Source: Candidatus Pacearchaeota archaeon | GTDB taxonomy: Archaea; Nanobdellota; Nanobdellia; UBA10117; JAFCGI01 | Direction: 5' to 3' | Assembly: GCA_017608235.1 (NCBI GenBank) | Contig: JAFCGI010000003.1 | Location: 1-44,145 of the forward strand | DNA length: 44,145 bases | Part shown: piece after piece, positions 1 through 7,977 of the stretch | Position numbering within the stretch: the first letter of the stretch is position 1 | Layout: each line of letters starts with the position of its first letter | The notes under the pieces: model-generated | Told to the model about the DNA's origin: nothing | The model's input: the letters and a program-made list of their open reading frames with translations, nothing else | The model's database searches: none | Translations under genes and position numbers: made by a program

Positions 1-123
1 TTCAGAACCCAGAAAATAGAGCTATTATCTAGAATAACTGGGTATAATTCTGGAATAAAAGTCAATATGAATTATTCTCTCAGCCAATATTGGCTGAGGA
101 TTTCGACAGAGCCGCCCGTTTAG
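1..123 (+). CDS. C-terminal end of an unidentified protein (5' truncated)
   Basis: Frame 1 is open from the first base to a TAG at 121-123, giving about 40 residues ending in ISTEPPV. The start lies outside the window. The stretch TGYNSGIK followed by a YWLRIS strand is faintly reminiscent of the tails of LAGLIDADG-type endonucleases, but this is too short to assign. It could also be a chance open frame; the absence of stops over 40 codons in AT-rich DNA favours a real gene end. Confidence 0.45.
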   Translation, partial: FRTQKIELLSRITGYNSGIKVNMNYSLSQYWLRISTEPPV

Positions 124-226
124 AAAACCTTATAAATAAATAAGATTCAAGAAACACTATGAGTGATTATCCCTGTCAATAACATTTTAAGAAAAAGTAT
201 AGATACTCAGGTTTCCAAATTTTCTA

Positions 227-241
227 AATATTTTTATATTA
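227..241 (+). promoter_or_regulatory. Putative TATA box for tRNA-Cys/cysS
   Basis: An A/T stretch reading TTTTTATATTA lies about 25-35 bp before the 5' end of tRNA-Cys, the spacing expected of an archaeal TATA element. A second TATA-like stretch (CTTATAAATA) occurs around 130-140. No other signal separates them from the tRNA. Confidence 0.4.
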
Positions 242-262
242 GCACTCAGAACTATTTTGTAT

Positions 263-335
263 GCGCGGATGGCCAAGTCCGGCAAGGCGCTCGGTTGCAG
301 CCCGACGATCGGGGGTTCAAATCCCTCTCCGCGCT
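263..335 (+). tRNA. tRNA-Cys (GCA)
   Basis: A complete cloverleaf can be folded: acceptor GCGCGGA with TCCGCGC, D-arm GCC/GGC, an anticodon stem with loop TTGCAGC (anticodon GCA), T-loop TTCAAAT. The discriminator is U73, the classic tRNA-Cys identity base. The first anticodon-stem pair is a C-C mismatch. No intron and no encoded CCA. It ends 12 nt before the cysS start codon on the same strand. Confidence 0.93.
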
Positions 336-347
336 TTATAATCAAAA

Positions 348-1742
348 ATGAAAATTAAGATATACAACACATTAAGTAGAAAGAAAGAAGAGCTAAAACC
401 ACTTAATCCAAAAAAGGTAACTATGTTTGTATGTGGCCCCACAGTATATGATTATACACATATAGGACATGCAAAAACATATATCCAATTTGATGTCATA
501 GCAAAATATCTTAAATATAGGAAAATACCATTATTCTATTTACAAAATATTACTGATATAGATGATAAAATAATAAAGAAGGCTGAAGATAGAGGTCAAA
601 CATCCAAAGAACTTGCAGAATTTTTTGAGAGAGCATACTACGAAGATATGAAAACATTAAAAGTTACCAGTGTAGATAAATATGCTAGAGCCACAGATTA
701 TATAGATGCAATAATTTCTCAAGTTAAGCGCCTAATAGAAAAAAAATATGCTTATGAAACTTCAGATGGAATATATTATGAAATTAAAAAGTTCAAAGAC
801 TATGGAAAGCTATCTCACCAACCATTAGATAAGATTATTGCAGGACACAGAGTAATTATAAATGAGGATAAGAAAAATCCAGAAGATTTTGTTTTATGGA
901 AAAAACAAAAACCAGGAGAACCAGCATGGGAATCTCCATGGGGTCCAGGAAGGCCTGGCTGGCATATAGAGGATACCGCAATTACAGAAACAGAGTTTGG
1001 CCAGCAATATGATTTGCATGGAGGAGGTCTAGATTTAATATTCCCACATCATGAAGCAGAAATTGCACAAATAGAAGCAATCTCTGGAAAGAAACCATTC
1101 GTAAAATATTGGATGCACACCGGATTTGTAAACATAGATAAGGTAAAGATGTCAAAATCACTTAAAAATTTTATTTCAATACGAGATGCTTTAAAAAAAT
1201 GGAGCCCAGAAGCTATAAGATTTTTTATGATATCTACACATTATAGAAGCCCAATAAATTTTACAGAACAAAGTATGAATCAGGCTCAAGAAAATATAGA
1301 TAAAATTACAAATTTTATGGAAAAACTAAATTTTTCTATGAAAGGAACCAATAATGAAAGTAAAAAAGAATTTATTCAAAAAATAGATGATTATAAACAG
1401 AAATTTATTGAATCAATGGATGATGATTTTAATACTTCTGCTGCAATGGCAGAGTTTATGGCAATAATAAAAGAAACACACAAATATATTGATTCTGGAA
1501 AATATAGTAGAAAAAATCTAGAAAAAGTAAAAACAATTCTAGAAGAAATAGATAATGTATTCGGAATAATTCCAAAAATTAAAGTAGAAATTCCTAAAGA
1601 AGTACAAACACTTACAGAGCAAAGAGAACAAGCTAGAAAAAATAAAGATTGGGAAACCGCAGACAAACTAAGAGTACAAATAAATAAAAAAGGCTATGAA
1701 ATACAAGATTCTGAAAAAGGCCCAATATTAAAGAAAAAATAA
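348..1742 (+). CDS. cysS: Cysteinyl-tRNA synthetase
   Basis: Class I aminoacyl-tRNA synthetase that charges tRNA-Cys in the cytoplasm. The 464 residues match the usual CysRS length. HIGH motif is HIGH at residues 38-41 after C29-G-P-T; KMSKS is at 267-271; the zinc-site segment HGGGLDLIFPHHEAE is present. The zinc-ligand position that is Cys209 in the E. coli enzyme is Asp209 here (GWHIEDTA), a variant I associate with archaeal-type CysRS. The start at 348 has no Shine-Dalgarno site; only 12 nt separate it from the mature 3' end of tRNA-Cys, so tRNA processing would leave an almost leaderless mRNA. Identification is secure. Confidence 0.97.
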   Translation: MKIKIYNTLSRKKEELKPLNPKKVTMFVCGPTVYDYTHIGHAKTYIQFDVIAKYLKYRKIPLFYLQNITDIDDKIIKKAEDRGQTSKELAEFFERAYYEDMKTLKVTSVDKYARATDYIDAIISQVKRLIEKKYAYETSDGIYYEIKKFKDYGKLSHQPLDKIIAGHRVIINEDKKNPEDFVLWKKQKPGEPAWESPWGPGRPGWHIEDTAITETEFGQQYDLHGGGLDLIFPHHEAEIAQIEAISGKKPFVKYWMHTGFVNIDKVKMSKSLKNFISIRDALKKWSPEAIRFFMISTHYRSPINFTEQSMNQAQENIDKITNFMEKLNFSMKGTNNESKKEFIQKIDDYKQKFIESMDDDFNTSAAMAEFMAIIKETHKYIDSGKYSRKNLEKVKTILEEIDNVFGIIPKIKVEIPKEVQTLTEQREQARKNKDWETADKLRVQINKKGYEIQDSEKGPILKKK

Positions 1743-1750
1743 GGCTGCAT

Positions 1751-1763
1751 AAGCTTTATAAAA
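1751..1763 (+). promoter_or_regulatory. TATA box upstream of lhr
   Basis: AGCTTTATAAAAC lies about 25-30 bp before the ATG at 1785. Transcription would start at or just before the start codon, implying a leaderless or very short-leader lhr mRNA. Confidence 0.45.
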
Positions 1764-1784
1764 CAGATTTCTAAGCAGAATATA

Positions 1785-4415
1785 ATGATAGAGCTACAGA
1801 GAACAAAATACACAGATAAAGAAATATACTCTAGTTTAAACCCTCTTGTTAGACAATGGTTTAAAGAAAAATTCAAAGATTTTTCAGAACCGCAAAGATT
1901 TGCCATAAAAAATATTCATAACAAAGAAAATACCTTAATTTCTGCTCCAACTGGTTCTGGAAAAACTCTTAGCGCATTTACATCTATCATATCAGAACTA
2001 GTTAATCTTTCAGAAAAACATCAGCTTGAAGATAAAGTATATTGTATATATGTATCTCCATTAAAAGCATTAAATAATGACATACAGCGCAACCTCCTAG
2101 AGCCTCTAGAAGAGATGACCACTATGATTTCTAATCTTAAAAAGAAACAGAAAGAAAATCTAAGCAAACAAATTAAAAGTAAAAATCTTGGAATAAGAGT
2201 ATCTGTAAGAACTGGAGATACTTCAGCATCAAAAAAAGCAAGCATGCTTAAAAAACCACCACATATCTTAATCACAACTCCAGAAACATTAGCAATAGCA
2301 CTAGTAGCACCAAAATTCAAATATCTAATAAGTGATGTTAAATGGTGTATAGTAGATGAGATTCATGCTCTTGCTAATAATAAAAGAGGAGTACATCTTT
2401 CATTAAGTTTAGAAAGATTACAAAATTTAGCAGGAAGATTTTGTAGAATTGGATTATCTGCAACAATTTCTCCATTAGATGATGTTGCAAAATTTCTTGT
2501 AGGACTAGAAAATGGAAAACAGCGAGACTGTAAGATAGTAGATGCACAGTTCATTAAAAAACTAGATCTAAAAGTAGTATCTCCAGTAAATAATATTATA
2601 GAAGCTAGTTTCAAAGAACTACAAGATGGATTATATAATATACTAGATCAGATGATATCTGCCCATAAAACTACATTAATATTCACAAACACTCGTTCTG
2701 CAACAGAAAGAGTAGTGCATAATCTTATGGATCGCTTTCCAAAGAAATATACAGTAAATAACATTGGAGCACATCACAGCTCATTATCTAAGGAACATAG
2801 ATTTGATATTGAAGAAAGATTAAAACAAGGAAAACTTAGATGTGTTATTTCTTCAACATCCTTAGAATTAGGAATTGATATAGGACATATTGATTTAGTT
2901 ATCTTGTTATCTAGTCCAAAATCTGTTGCAAGAGCAATGCAAAGAGTAGGAAGATCTGGACATAAGCTATTAGACAAAGCAAAAGGTAGATTTGTAATAA
3001 TGGATAGAGACGATTTAGTAGAGTGTGCTTTAATTTTAAAGAATGCACTTGAAAAACACATAGATAACATAGATATTCCTAAAAATTGTTTAGATGTTCT
3101 AGCTCAGCATATCTATGGAATAGCAATAGAATCTATAAATCACATTGAAAATATTTATTCTTTAGTTAAAAGAAGTTATTGCTACAAAGATCTAACTAGA
3201 GAAGATTTTATGGAAGTAATAAAATATCTTTCAGGAGAATATGCTTCTTTAGAATATAGAAAAGTATATGCAAAAATATGGTATGATCCTGATACTGAAG
3301 AAGTTGGAAAAAAAGGAAGACTTGCTAGAGTTTTATATTCAACAAATATAGGAACAATTCCAGATGAATCTTTTATTACAGTTAAAATAGGAAATCAAAA
3401 AATAGGTACAATCGATGAAGGTTTCTTAGAAAGACTCAAGAAAGGGGATATTTTTGTTCTTGGAGGACAAATATATGAATTCAAGTATGCAAGAGGAATG
3501 ACAATCCAAGTTAAAGCAAATCCAGGAAGACCCCCAACAGTTCCATCTTGGTTTTCAGAAATGCTTCCACTAAGTTATGATCTTGCATTATCAATACAAA
3601 GATTCAGAAGACTACTAGAAGAAAAACTAAAAAAACAAACAAAAAATCAAACAATGAGCTTTATACATGATTTTCTATATGTAGATAATAATGCTGCAAA
3701 CTCAATATATGAATATTTTAAAGAACAGTACTTATTCTCAGAAATTCCACATGATAAAAAAATACTTATTGAGTTTTATGAATTTCAAGGAAGAAAAAAT
3801 GCAATCTTCCACACTTGTTTTGGAAGAAGAGTAAATGATGTATTATCAAGATCAATAGCATATGCTATATCAAGAACTGAGCATTTTAATGTACAAATAA
3901 CTCTAACAGATAATGGATTTATTCTGTCTGCAGATAGAAAACTAAAAGCACTAGAAGGATTAAAATTAATTAAGTCAGAAGAGCTAGAAGATATCCTTAA
4001 ACTTGCAATAGATAAAACAGAAACTCTAAAAAGAAGATTTAGACACTGTGCTTCAAGATCTTTAATGATTTTAAGAAATTATAAAGGACATAGAAAATCT
4101 GCAGGAAGACAGCAAATAAGTTCTCAAATTCTAATAAATGCTTGTAGAGAGATATCAAGTAATTTTCCAATATTTAAAGAAGCAAAGAGAGAAGTCATGC
4201 AAGATCTAATGGATATTAAGAATGCTAAAAAAGTAATAAAAGATATAGAAAATAGAAAAATTAAAATTAAAATACAAGATACAAAATTACCAAGTCCTTT
4301 TGCTCTAAATTTAGTTATGCGTGGCTATACAGATTTATTAAAAATGGAGGATAAGCTAGATTTTATTAAAAGAATGCATAATATGATTCTTGCTAAAATA
4401 AGTCTGGGAAAATAA
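1785..4415 (+). CDS. lhr: Lhr-type superfamily 2 DNA helicase
   Basis: ATP-dependent 3'-5' DNA helicase/translocase of the archaeal Lhr-core family, implicated in DNA repair. The 876-residue length fits the Lhr core. Walker A APTGSGKT at residues 54-61, DEIH box at 191-194, motif III SAT (GLSATISPLDD), and motif VI QRVGRSGH are all visible. The part after the two RecA folds corresponds to the winged-helix and Lhr-specific domains. The stop is one nucleotide before the next gene, a metallophosphoesterase, and the two are probably translated as a pair. Confidence 0.93.
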   Translation: MIELQRTKYTDKEIYSSLNPLVRQWFKEKFKDFSEPQRFAIKNIHNKENTLISAPTGSGKTLSAFTSIISELVNLSEKHQLEDKVYCIYVSPLKALNNDIQRNLLEPLEEMTTMISNLKKKQKENLSKQIKSKNLGIRVSVRTGDTSASKKASMLKKPPHILITTPETLAIALVAPKFKYLISDVKWCIVDEIHALANNKRGVHLSLSLERLQNLAGRFCRIGLSATISPLDDVAKFLVGLENGKQRDCKIVDAQFIKKLDLKVVSPVNNIIEASFKELQDGLYNILDQMISAHKTTLIFTNTRSATERVVHNLMDRFPKKYTVNNIGAHHSSLSKEHRFDIEERLKQGKLRCVISSTSLELGIDIGHIDLVILLSSPKSVARAMQRVGRSGHKLLDKAKGRFVIMDRDDLVECALILKNALEKHIDNIDIPKNCLDVLAQHIYGIAIESINHIENIYSLVKRSYCYKDLTREDFMEVIKYLSGEYASLEYRKVYAKIWYDPDTEEVGKKGRLARVLYSTNIGTIPDESFITVKIGNQKIGTIDEGFLERLKKGDIFVLGGQIYEFKYARGMTIQVKANPGRPPTVPSWFSEMLPLSYDLALSIQRFRRLLEEKLKKQTKNQTMSFIHDFLYVDNNAANSIYEYFKEQYLFSEIPHDKKILIEFYEFQGRKNAIFHTCFGRRVNDVLSRSIAYAISRTEHFNVQITLTDNGFILSADRKLKALEGLKLIKSEELEDILKLAIDKTETLKRRFRHCASRSLMILRNYKGHRKSAGRQQISSQILINACREISSNFPIFKEAKREVMQDLMDIKNAKKVIKDIENRKIKIKIQDTKLPSPFALNLVMRGYTDLLKMEDKLDFIKRMHNMILAKISLGK

Positions 4416-4416
4416 A

Positions 4417-5154
4417 ATGGAAATATTAAAAGGAATAGAAATGATTGACTTGGCATTATATATAAAAGATTCAAAAATTCTAATCCTTTCAGATTTTCAT
4501 ATCGGTTACGAAGAAGAACTAAATAAAAAAGGAATCTTGATTCCAAGATCTCAGTTTAAAAAAACTCTAGAAAGGTTAAAAAAACTTTTTTTAAAATTAA
4601 AAGAAAACCCTAACACAATTATAATAAATGGAGATATAAAACATGAATTTGGAACTATATCAGGACAAGAATGGGATGATACTCTTTATTTAATAGATTT
4701 TCTCCAAACTAAATCTGAGAAAATAATATTAATAAAAGGCAATCATGATACAATAATAGGTCCAATTGCTTCTAAGAAAAATCTGGAATTAGTAGATGAT
4801 TTCAAAATAGATGATATCTTAATAACCCACGGACATAAAATCCCTCCAGATCTAAAAAAGACAATAATCATAGCACACGAACATCCTTGTATTGGCTTAA
4901 CAGATAATATAGTACTAGAAAAATACAAGTGTTTCCTGAAAGGAAAATGGAACCAGCATAATCTAATTGTAATGCCATCTTTTAATTTGATTACTGAAGG
5001 AACAGATATTCTTAAGGATAAATTACTAAGTCCATTCCTCAAGAAAAATAAAATTGAAACATTTGAATGCTTTTTAGTCTTTGATAAAATAAGATATTTT
5101 GGAAAAATCAAAGATTTACTTAAAAGCAAAATAATAAAAAGGGATATATACTAA
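4417..5154 (+). CDS. Lhr-associated metallophosphoesterase (PdeM/Mre11-like fold)
   Basis: Calcineurin-like phosphoesterase of the group encoded beside Lhr helicases; in bacteria the related protein (PdeM) sits in a ligase/helicase repair cluster. Metal-binding motifs appear in order: D26-x-H28 (SDFHIG), G-D73, G-N109-H110-D, H138-G-H140 and H154/H156. 245 residues, no membrane segments. It follows lhr with a one-base gap, so coupled expression is expected; joint action as helicase plus nuclease/phosphodiesterase is inference. An alternative start at 4441 (internal Met9) is possible. Confidence 0.82.
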   Translation: MEILKGIEMIDLALYIKDSKILILSDFHIGYEEELNKKGILIPRSQFKKTLERLKKLFLKLKENPNTIIINGDIKHEFGTISGQEWDDTLYLIDFLQTKSEKIILIKGNHDTIIGPIASKKNLELVDDFKIDDILITHGHKIPPDLKKTIIIAHEHPCIGLTDNIVLEKYKCFLKGKWNQHNLIVMPSFNLITEGTDILKDKLLSPFLKKNKIETFECFLVFDKIRYFGKIKDLLKSKIIKRDIY

Positions 5155-5186
5155 TATATAGTATCTTAAAAAGAAGGTGAAATATA

Positions 5187-5357
5187 ATGGTTGAAGGATA
5201 TTGTGTTAAGTGCAAGGCAAAAAGAGAGATATCTGACATGAAGAATACAGAATTAAAGAGAAAAACTAAAGCAGGAAAAGTAATTTCAGTACCTGCAGTA
5301 AAAGGAAAATGTCCTAAGTGTGGAACAGGTATGTTTAAAATAGTAAAAAAGAAATAA
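5187..5357 (+). CDS. Small zinc-ribbon protein (DUF5679-like)
   Basis: A 56-residue protein with two CxxC knuckles (CVKC near residues 6-9 and CPKC at 42-45) separated by a basic middle, the pattern of the small archaeal DUF5679-type zinc ribbon. Function is unknown; a nucleic-acid-binding role is possible. A strong Shine-Dalgarno site (AAGGTGA) sits 6 nt before ATG 5187, which fixes the start. It ends 6 bp from the convergent glutaredoxin gene. The family name is from memory of pattern, the zinc knuckles are directly visible. Confidence 0.75.
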   Translation: MVEGYCVKCKAKREISDMKNTELKRKTKAGKVISVPAVKGKCPKCGTGMFKIVKKK

Positions 5358-5363
5358 TTTTTT

Positions 5364-5633
5364 CTATTCAATTTTTAATAATTCTTTTAATTTTACTTCA
5401 TCAAATCCAACAAGTATATGTTCTTTAGGTTTTTCATTAGAACCTTCTTTAATGTCTTCAGTTATTATTGTCACTGGAACACCCATTTGCCCAGATTTTT
5501 CAACCATTTCCATTGCTTTATCTCTGTCTGCAGCAACATCAACATCTTCAAATTCAATATTTTTATCTTTTAAAAATTCTTTAAGCCTAACACACCAAGG
5601 ACATGATTGGGTTGAATAAACAGTTATTTTCAT
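5364..5633 (-). CDS. Glutaredoxin-like thiol oxidoreductase
   Basis: An 89-residue thioredoxin-fold protein with the redox motif C11-P-W-C14 right after the first beta strand and a cis-proline segment GVPVTII near residue 52. Length and order match glutaredoxin/NrdH-type proteins that reduce disulfides in the cytoplasm. There is no signal peptide. It stands alone, convergent with the zinc-ribbon gene and on the same strand as the upstream membrane protein. Confidence 0.85.
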   Translation of the reverse strand: MKITVYSTQSCPWCVRLKEFLKDKNIEFEDVDVAADRDKAMEMVEKSGQMGVPVTIITEDIKEGSNEKPKEHILVGFDEVKLKELLKIE

Positions 5634-5671
5634 AGTATAATTGACAAAAGATTAGACATTTATAATTCTTT

Positions 5672-6379
5672 TCATATTCCTGCAAATACTAATAAAACGG
5701 TTGCTACTCCAACACCAATTATAAATAGCAATGGTTTTCTATGTTTATCTTTTGGCAGTAAATCTCTTAAGACAATGAAAAATAAAGCACCCACTACAAA
5801 TGCAAATAAACTATAATATAATCTAACATTTAACCCTGCTCCTAGAAATGCTGCAACAACCGCACCAATTAACACTGCTCCAGATAATATGATTTTTATT
5901 ATAATATCTATATTTAAAGATGCCTCTATATTATGTAGTGTAATTGCAGAAGCTAACATATGAAATACTAATGGAATAAATACTAAGAATCCTAAAAACA
6001 CATCAGTATAAGATAATAAAATCAGAAAAAAACCTATAGTAAAGTGATCCAAGAAAAATCCTAATATATGAAATTCTGATACATCTTTTTTAATCAGTTT
6101 TTGACTTTTAACATTTTGATAAATATATTTCTCAGATAGATAAAATATCACAAATCCACCTAAAAACAGAGCAAAAATAATTTTTCCTATATAGTTTATT
6201 CCCTCAAATAGCTTAGGAAACATTTCAACAAATATGAATGTAATAAACATACCTGCAGAAAAACTAATTATATGCATATTATATTTTCTAGCATATTTAA
6301 TTAGTAATCCTCCATAGAAATGGAAAAATGTTAAGATCACTGCTAATCCTAGAGGAAATGCAAATTCTAACATATACAA
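5672..6379 (-). CDS. ZIP-like integral membrane protein lacking acidic metal ligands
   Basis: 235 residues with about seven to eight hydrophobic segments and a ZIP-transporter-like layout. Two central helices carry a His at ZIP-like positions (DHFTIGF and VFHMLAS), but the neighbouring acidic ligands found in true ZIPs (HN-x-x-D/E-G and H-E-x-P-x-E, as in the paralogue at 14548-15285) are absent. It is therefore either a degenerate ZIP transporter or a relative with another substrate. It is divergent from the HIT gene, with a shared 45-bp promoter region containing TATATAAAA. Confidence 0.55.
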   Translation of the reverse strand: MYMLEFAFPLGLAVILTFFHFYGGLLIKYARKYNMHIISFSAGMFITFIFVEMFPKLFEGINYIGKIIFALFLGGFVIFYLSEKYIYQNVKSQKLIKKDVSEFHILGFFLDHFTIGFFLILLSYTDVFLGFLVFIPLVFHMLASAITLHNIEASLNIDIIIKIILSGAVLIGAVVAAFLGAGLNVRLYYSLFAFVVGALFFIVLRDLLPKDKHRKPLLFIIGVGVATVLLVFAGI

Positions 6380-6424
6380 TAGAAATCAATAGGTATATAA
6401 AATATTAACTTTTATCACCATAGA

Positions 6425-6982
6425 ATGGAACTTACTGAGGAGCAACAGAAAAAACTTCAAGAAAAACTAAAAAATCTTAGCCCAGAACAAATGCAAGAAC
6501 TAATAAAACAGCAATGTATCTTTTGTAAAATAATTTCTGGAGAAATTCCTGCAAAAAAAGTACTAGAAACAAATAATACTATAGCTTTTTTAGACATTAA
6601 TCCAGCAAATCCTGGACATGTTATTGTAGTTCCAAAAGCACACCATCAAATCTTGCCGCAAATACCAGATTCAGAGATATTAGATTTATTTAATTCAGTT
6701 AAAAAGATTGCATCTGCAGCATTTGAAGCAGTAGATGCCAAAGGAGTAAACATACTTCAAAATAATGGACCTGCTGCAGGACAAGAAGTACCACATGTGC
6801 ATGTGCATGTAATTCCTAGATTTGATGAAGATAATTTTAGTTTTACATGGGAACCAAAGAAACTAAAAGAAGAACAATTTGATGAAATTCAAAAAAGGAT
6901 TTTAAGTAAAATCCCATCATCTATGGAAAAAATAGAAACAGCACTAGAAGAAAAAGGTGAAGTTAAACCAAGACTACCCTAA
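6425..6982 (+). CDS. HIT-family nucleotide hydrolase/transferase
   Basis: Histidine-triad protein, a family acting on nucleoside phosphoramidates or dinucleotide polyphosphates. The triad HVHVHV lies near residue 130, after NNGPAAGQEVPH, and the HIT N-terminal motif CIFCKIISGEIP starts at residue 31. A charged helical extension of about 30 residues precedes the domain and a roughly 30-residue tail follows. 185 residues in total, longer than a minimal HIT protein. Its last 9 bp overlap the convergent prepilin peptidase gene. Confidence 0.88.
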   Translation: MELTEEQQKKLQEKLKNLSPEQMQELIKQQCIFCKIISGEIPAKKVLETNNTIAFLDINPANPGHVIVVPKAHHQILPQIPDSEILDLFNSVKKIASAAFEAVDAKGVNILQNNGPAAGQEVPHVHVHVIPRFDEDNFSFTWEPKKLKEEQFDEIQKRILSKIPSSMEKIETALEEKGEVKPRLP

Positions 6983-7867
6983 AAATAGTCTAATAAACAA
7001 TAACAAAAAGTCCCCCCAAATCAATGTAACTGCTAAACCAATTAAGAAACTAGGAATAAAAGGCACACCATCTTTTATCTTAACCCTAGGAAGCTTTCCT
7101 TTTTTATAAAGTGAAATCAGTTTATTAATATTCTTTCTATCAATACCAGATCTATCAGATTTATACACTACTTTCTTACCAATTTTAACATCTTTTATTA
7201 TCCAATCCCCCTCAATTAATTTAATTGGAGGAATAATCTTAAACATAGAAGTTTTTTCAATAGATTTCCCTGCTATGTATGTATAAAATCCAAAATTAGC
7301 CATAACCCATAAGAATAATAGCAAATAGAATAAGCTGAGATTTATTAAGCTAACAAACAACACAGCCAATATACTTAAAGCAAAAACATAAGAAAATTTA
7401 GATTGTTTTTCTAAATTTATTTTAAATTGTTTCCCAAACTTCTTTCTATGTTTTATTATTAAATACATCATAAAAAATAAGCCATAGAATGCTCCTAAGA
7501 ACATAATATTAAGCCACATACTTATAAAGAAAGGCCAAGGTCCAAATAATGGATTAAGCATACTTAATTCTGTAGGAAATACAGGTAGTAGAGCACCAAA
7601 TCCTATTAGCATTTTTGCATCTCCTCCACCCCACTGACCTATATACACTAAAATATATGAAAGCAAATAAAATATTCCTGCAACTCCCACACTTAATGCT
7701 AGAGGCCAAATATTTTTTTCAATAATAGACACTAATGCATGTCCACCAATCCCCATAAAAATCATAAAGAAATTAATATAATCAGGAATCCATCTTTCCT
7801 TAAGATCAATAAAACTGCCAACTAATCCACATATTACCATTACTGAAATAAAAAGCCAATTATACAT
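6974..7867 (-). CDS. Archaeal prepilin/preflagellin peptidase (A24 family)
   Basis: Membrane aspartyl peptidase that cleaves the N-terminal leader of type IV pilin-like proteins. Catalytic aspartates are visible: D21 in GSFIDLKERWIPD and D83 in the GGGDAKM motif (GxGD). 297 residues with several membrane segments and a final hydrophobic helix, somewhat larger than FlaK/PibD because of a cytoplasmic region around residues 200-265. No pilin genes occur nearby, so its substrates are encoded elsewhere. Confidence 0.87.
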   Translation of the reverse strand: MYNWLFISVMVICGLVGSFIDLKERWIPDYINFFMIFMGIGGHALVSIIEKNIWPLALSVGVAGIFYLLSYILVYIGQWGGGDAKMLIGFGALLPVFPTELSMLNPLFGPWPFFISMWLNIMFLGAFYGLFFMMYLIIKHRKKFGKQFKINLEKQSKFSYVFALSILAVLFVSLINLSLFYLLLFLWVMANFGFYTYIAGKSIEKTSMFKIIPPIKLIEGDWIIKDVKIGKKVVYKSDRSGIDRKNINKLISLYKKGKLPRVKIKDGVPFIPSFLIGLAVTLIWGDFLLLFIRLFLG

Positions 7868-7977
7868 ACTTCAATTAATAAATCACACATATAAAAAATA
7901 ATTGCTTAGAAACCACTACTAAATTGTAATTAGTTATTCTGAGAAACTTTTTATACCTAGAATCATAATCTATTGTT

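Noticed and set aside
163-351. 62-codon frame overlapping tRNA-Cys
   Set aside because: Its second half is the tRNA itself; GTG start and no protein signal.
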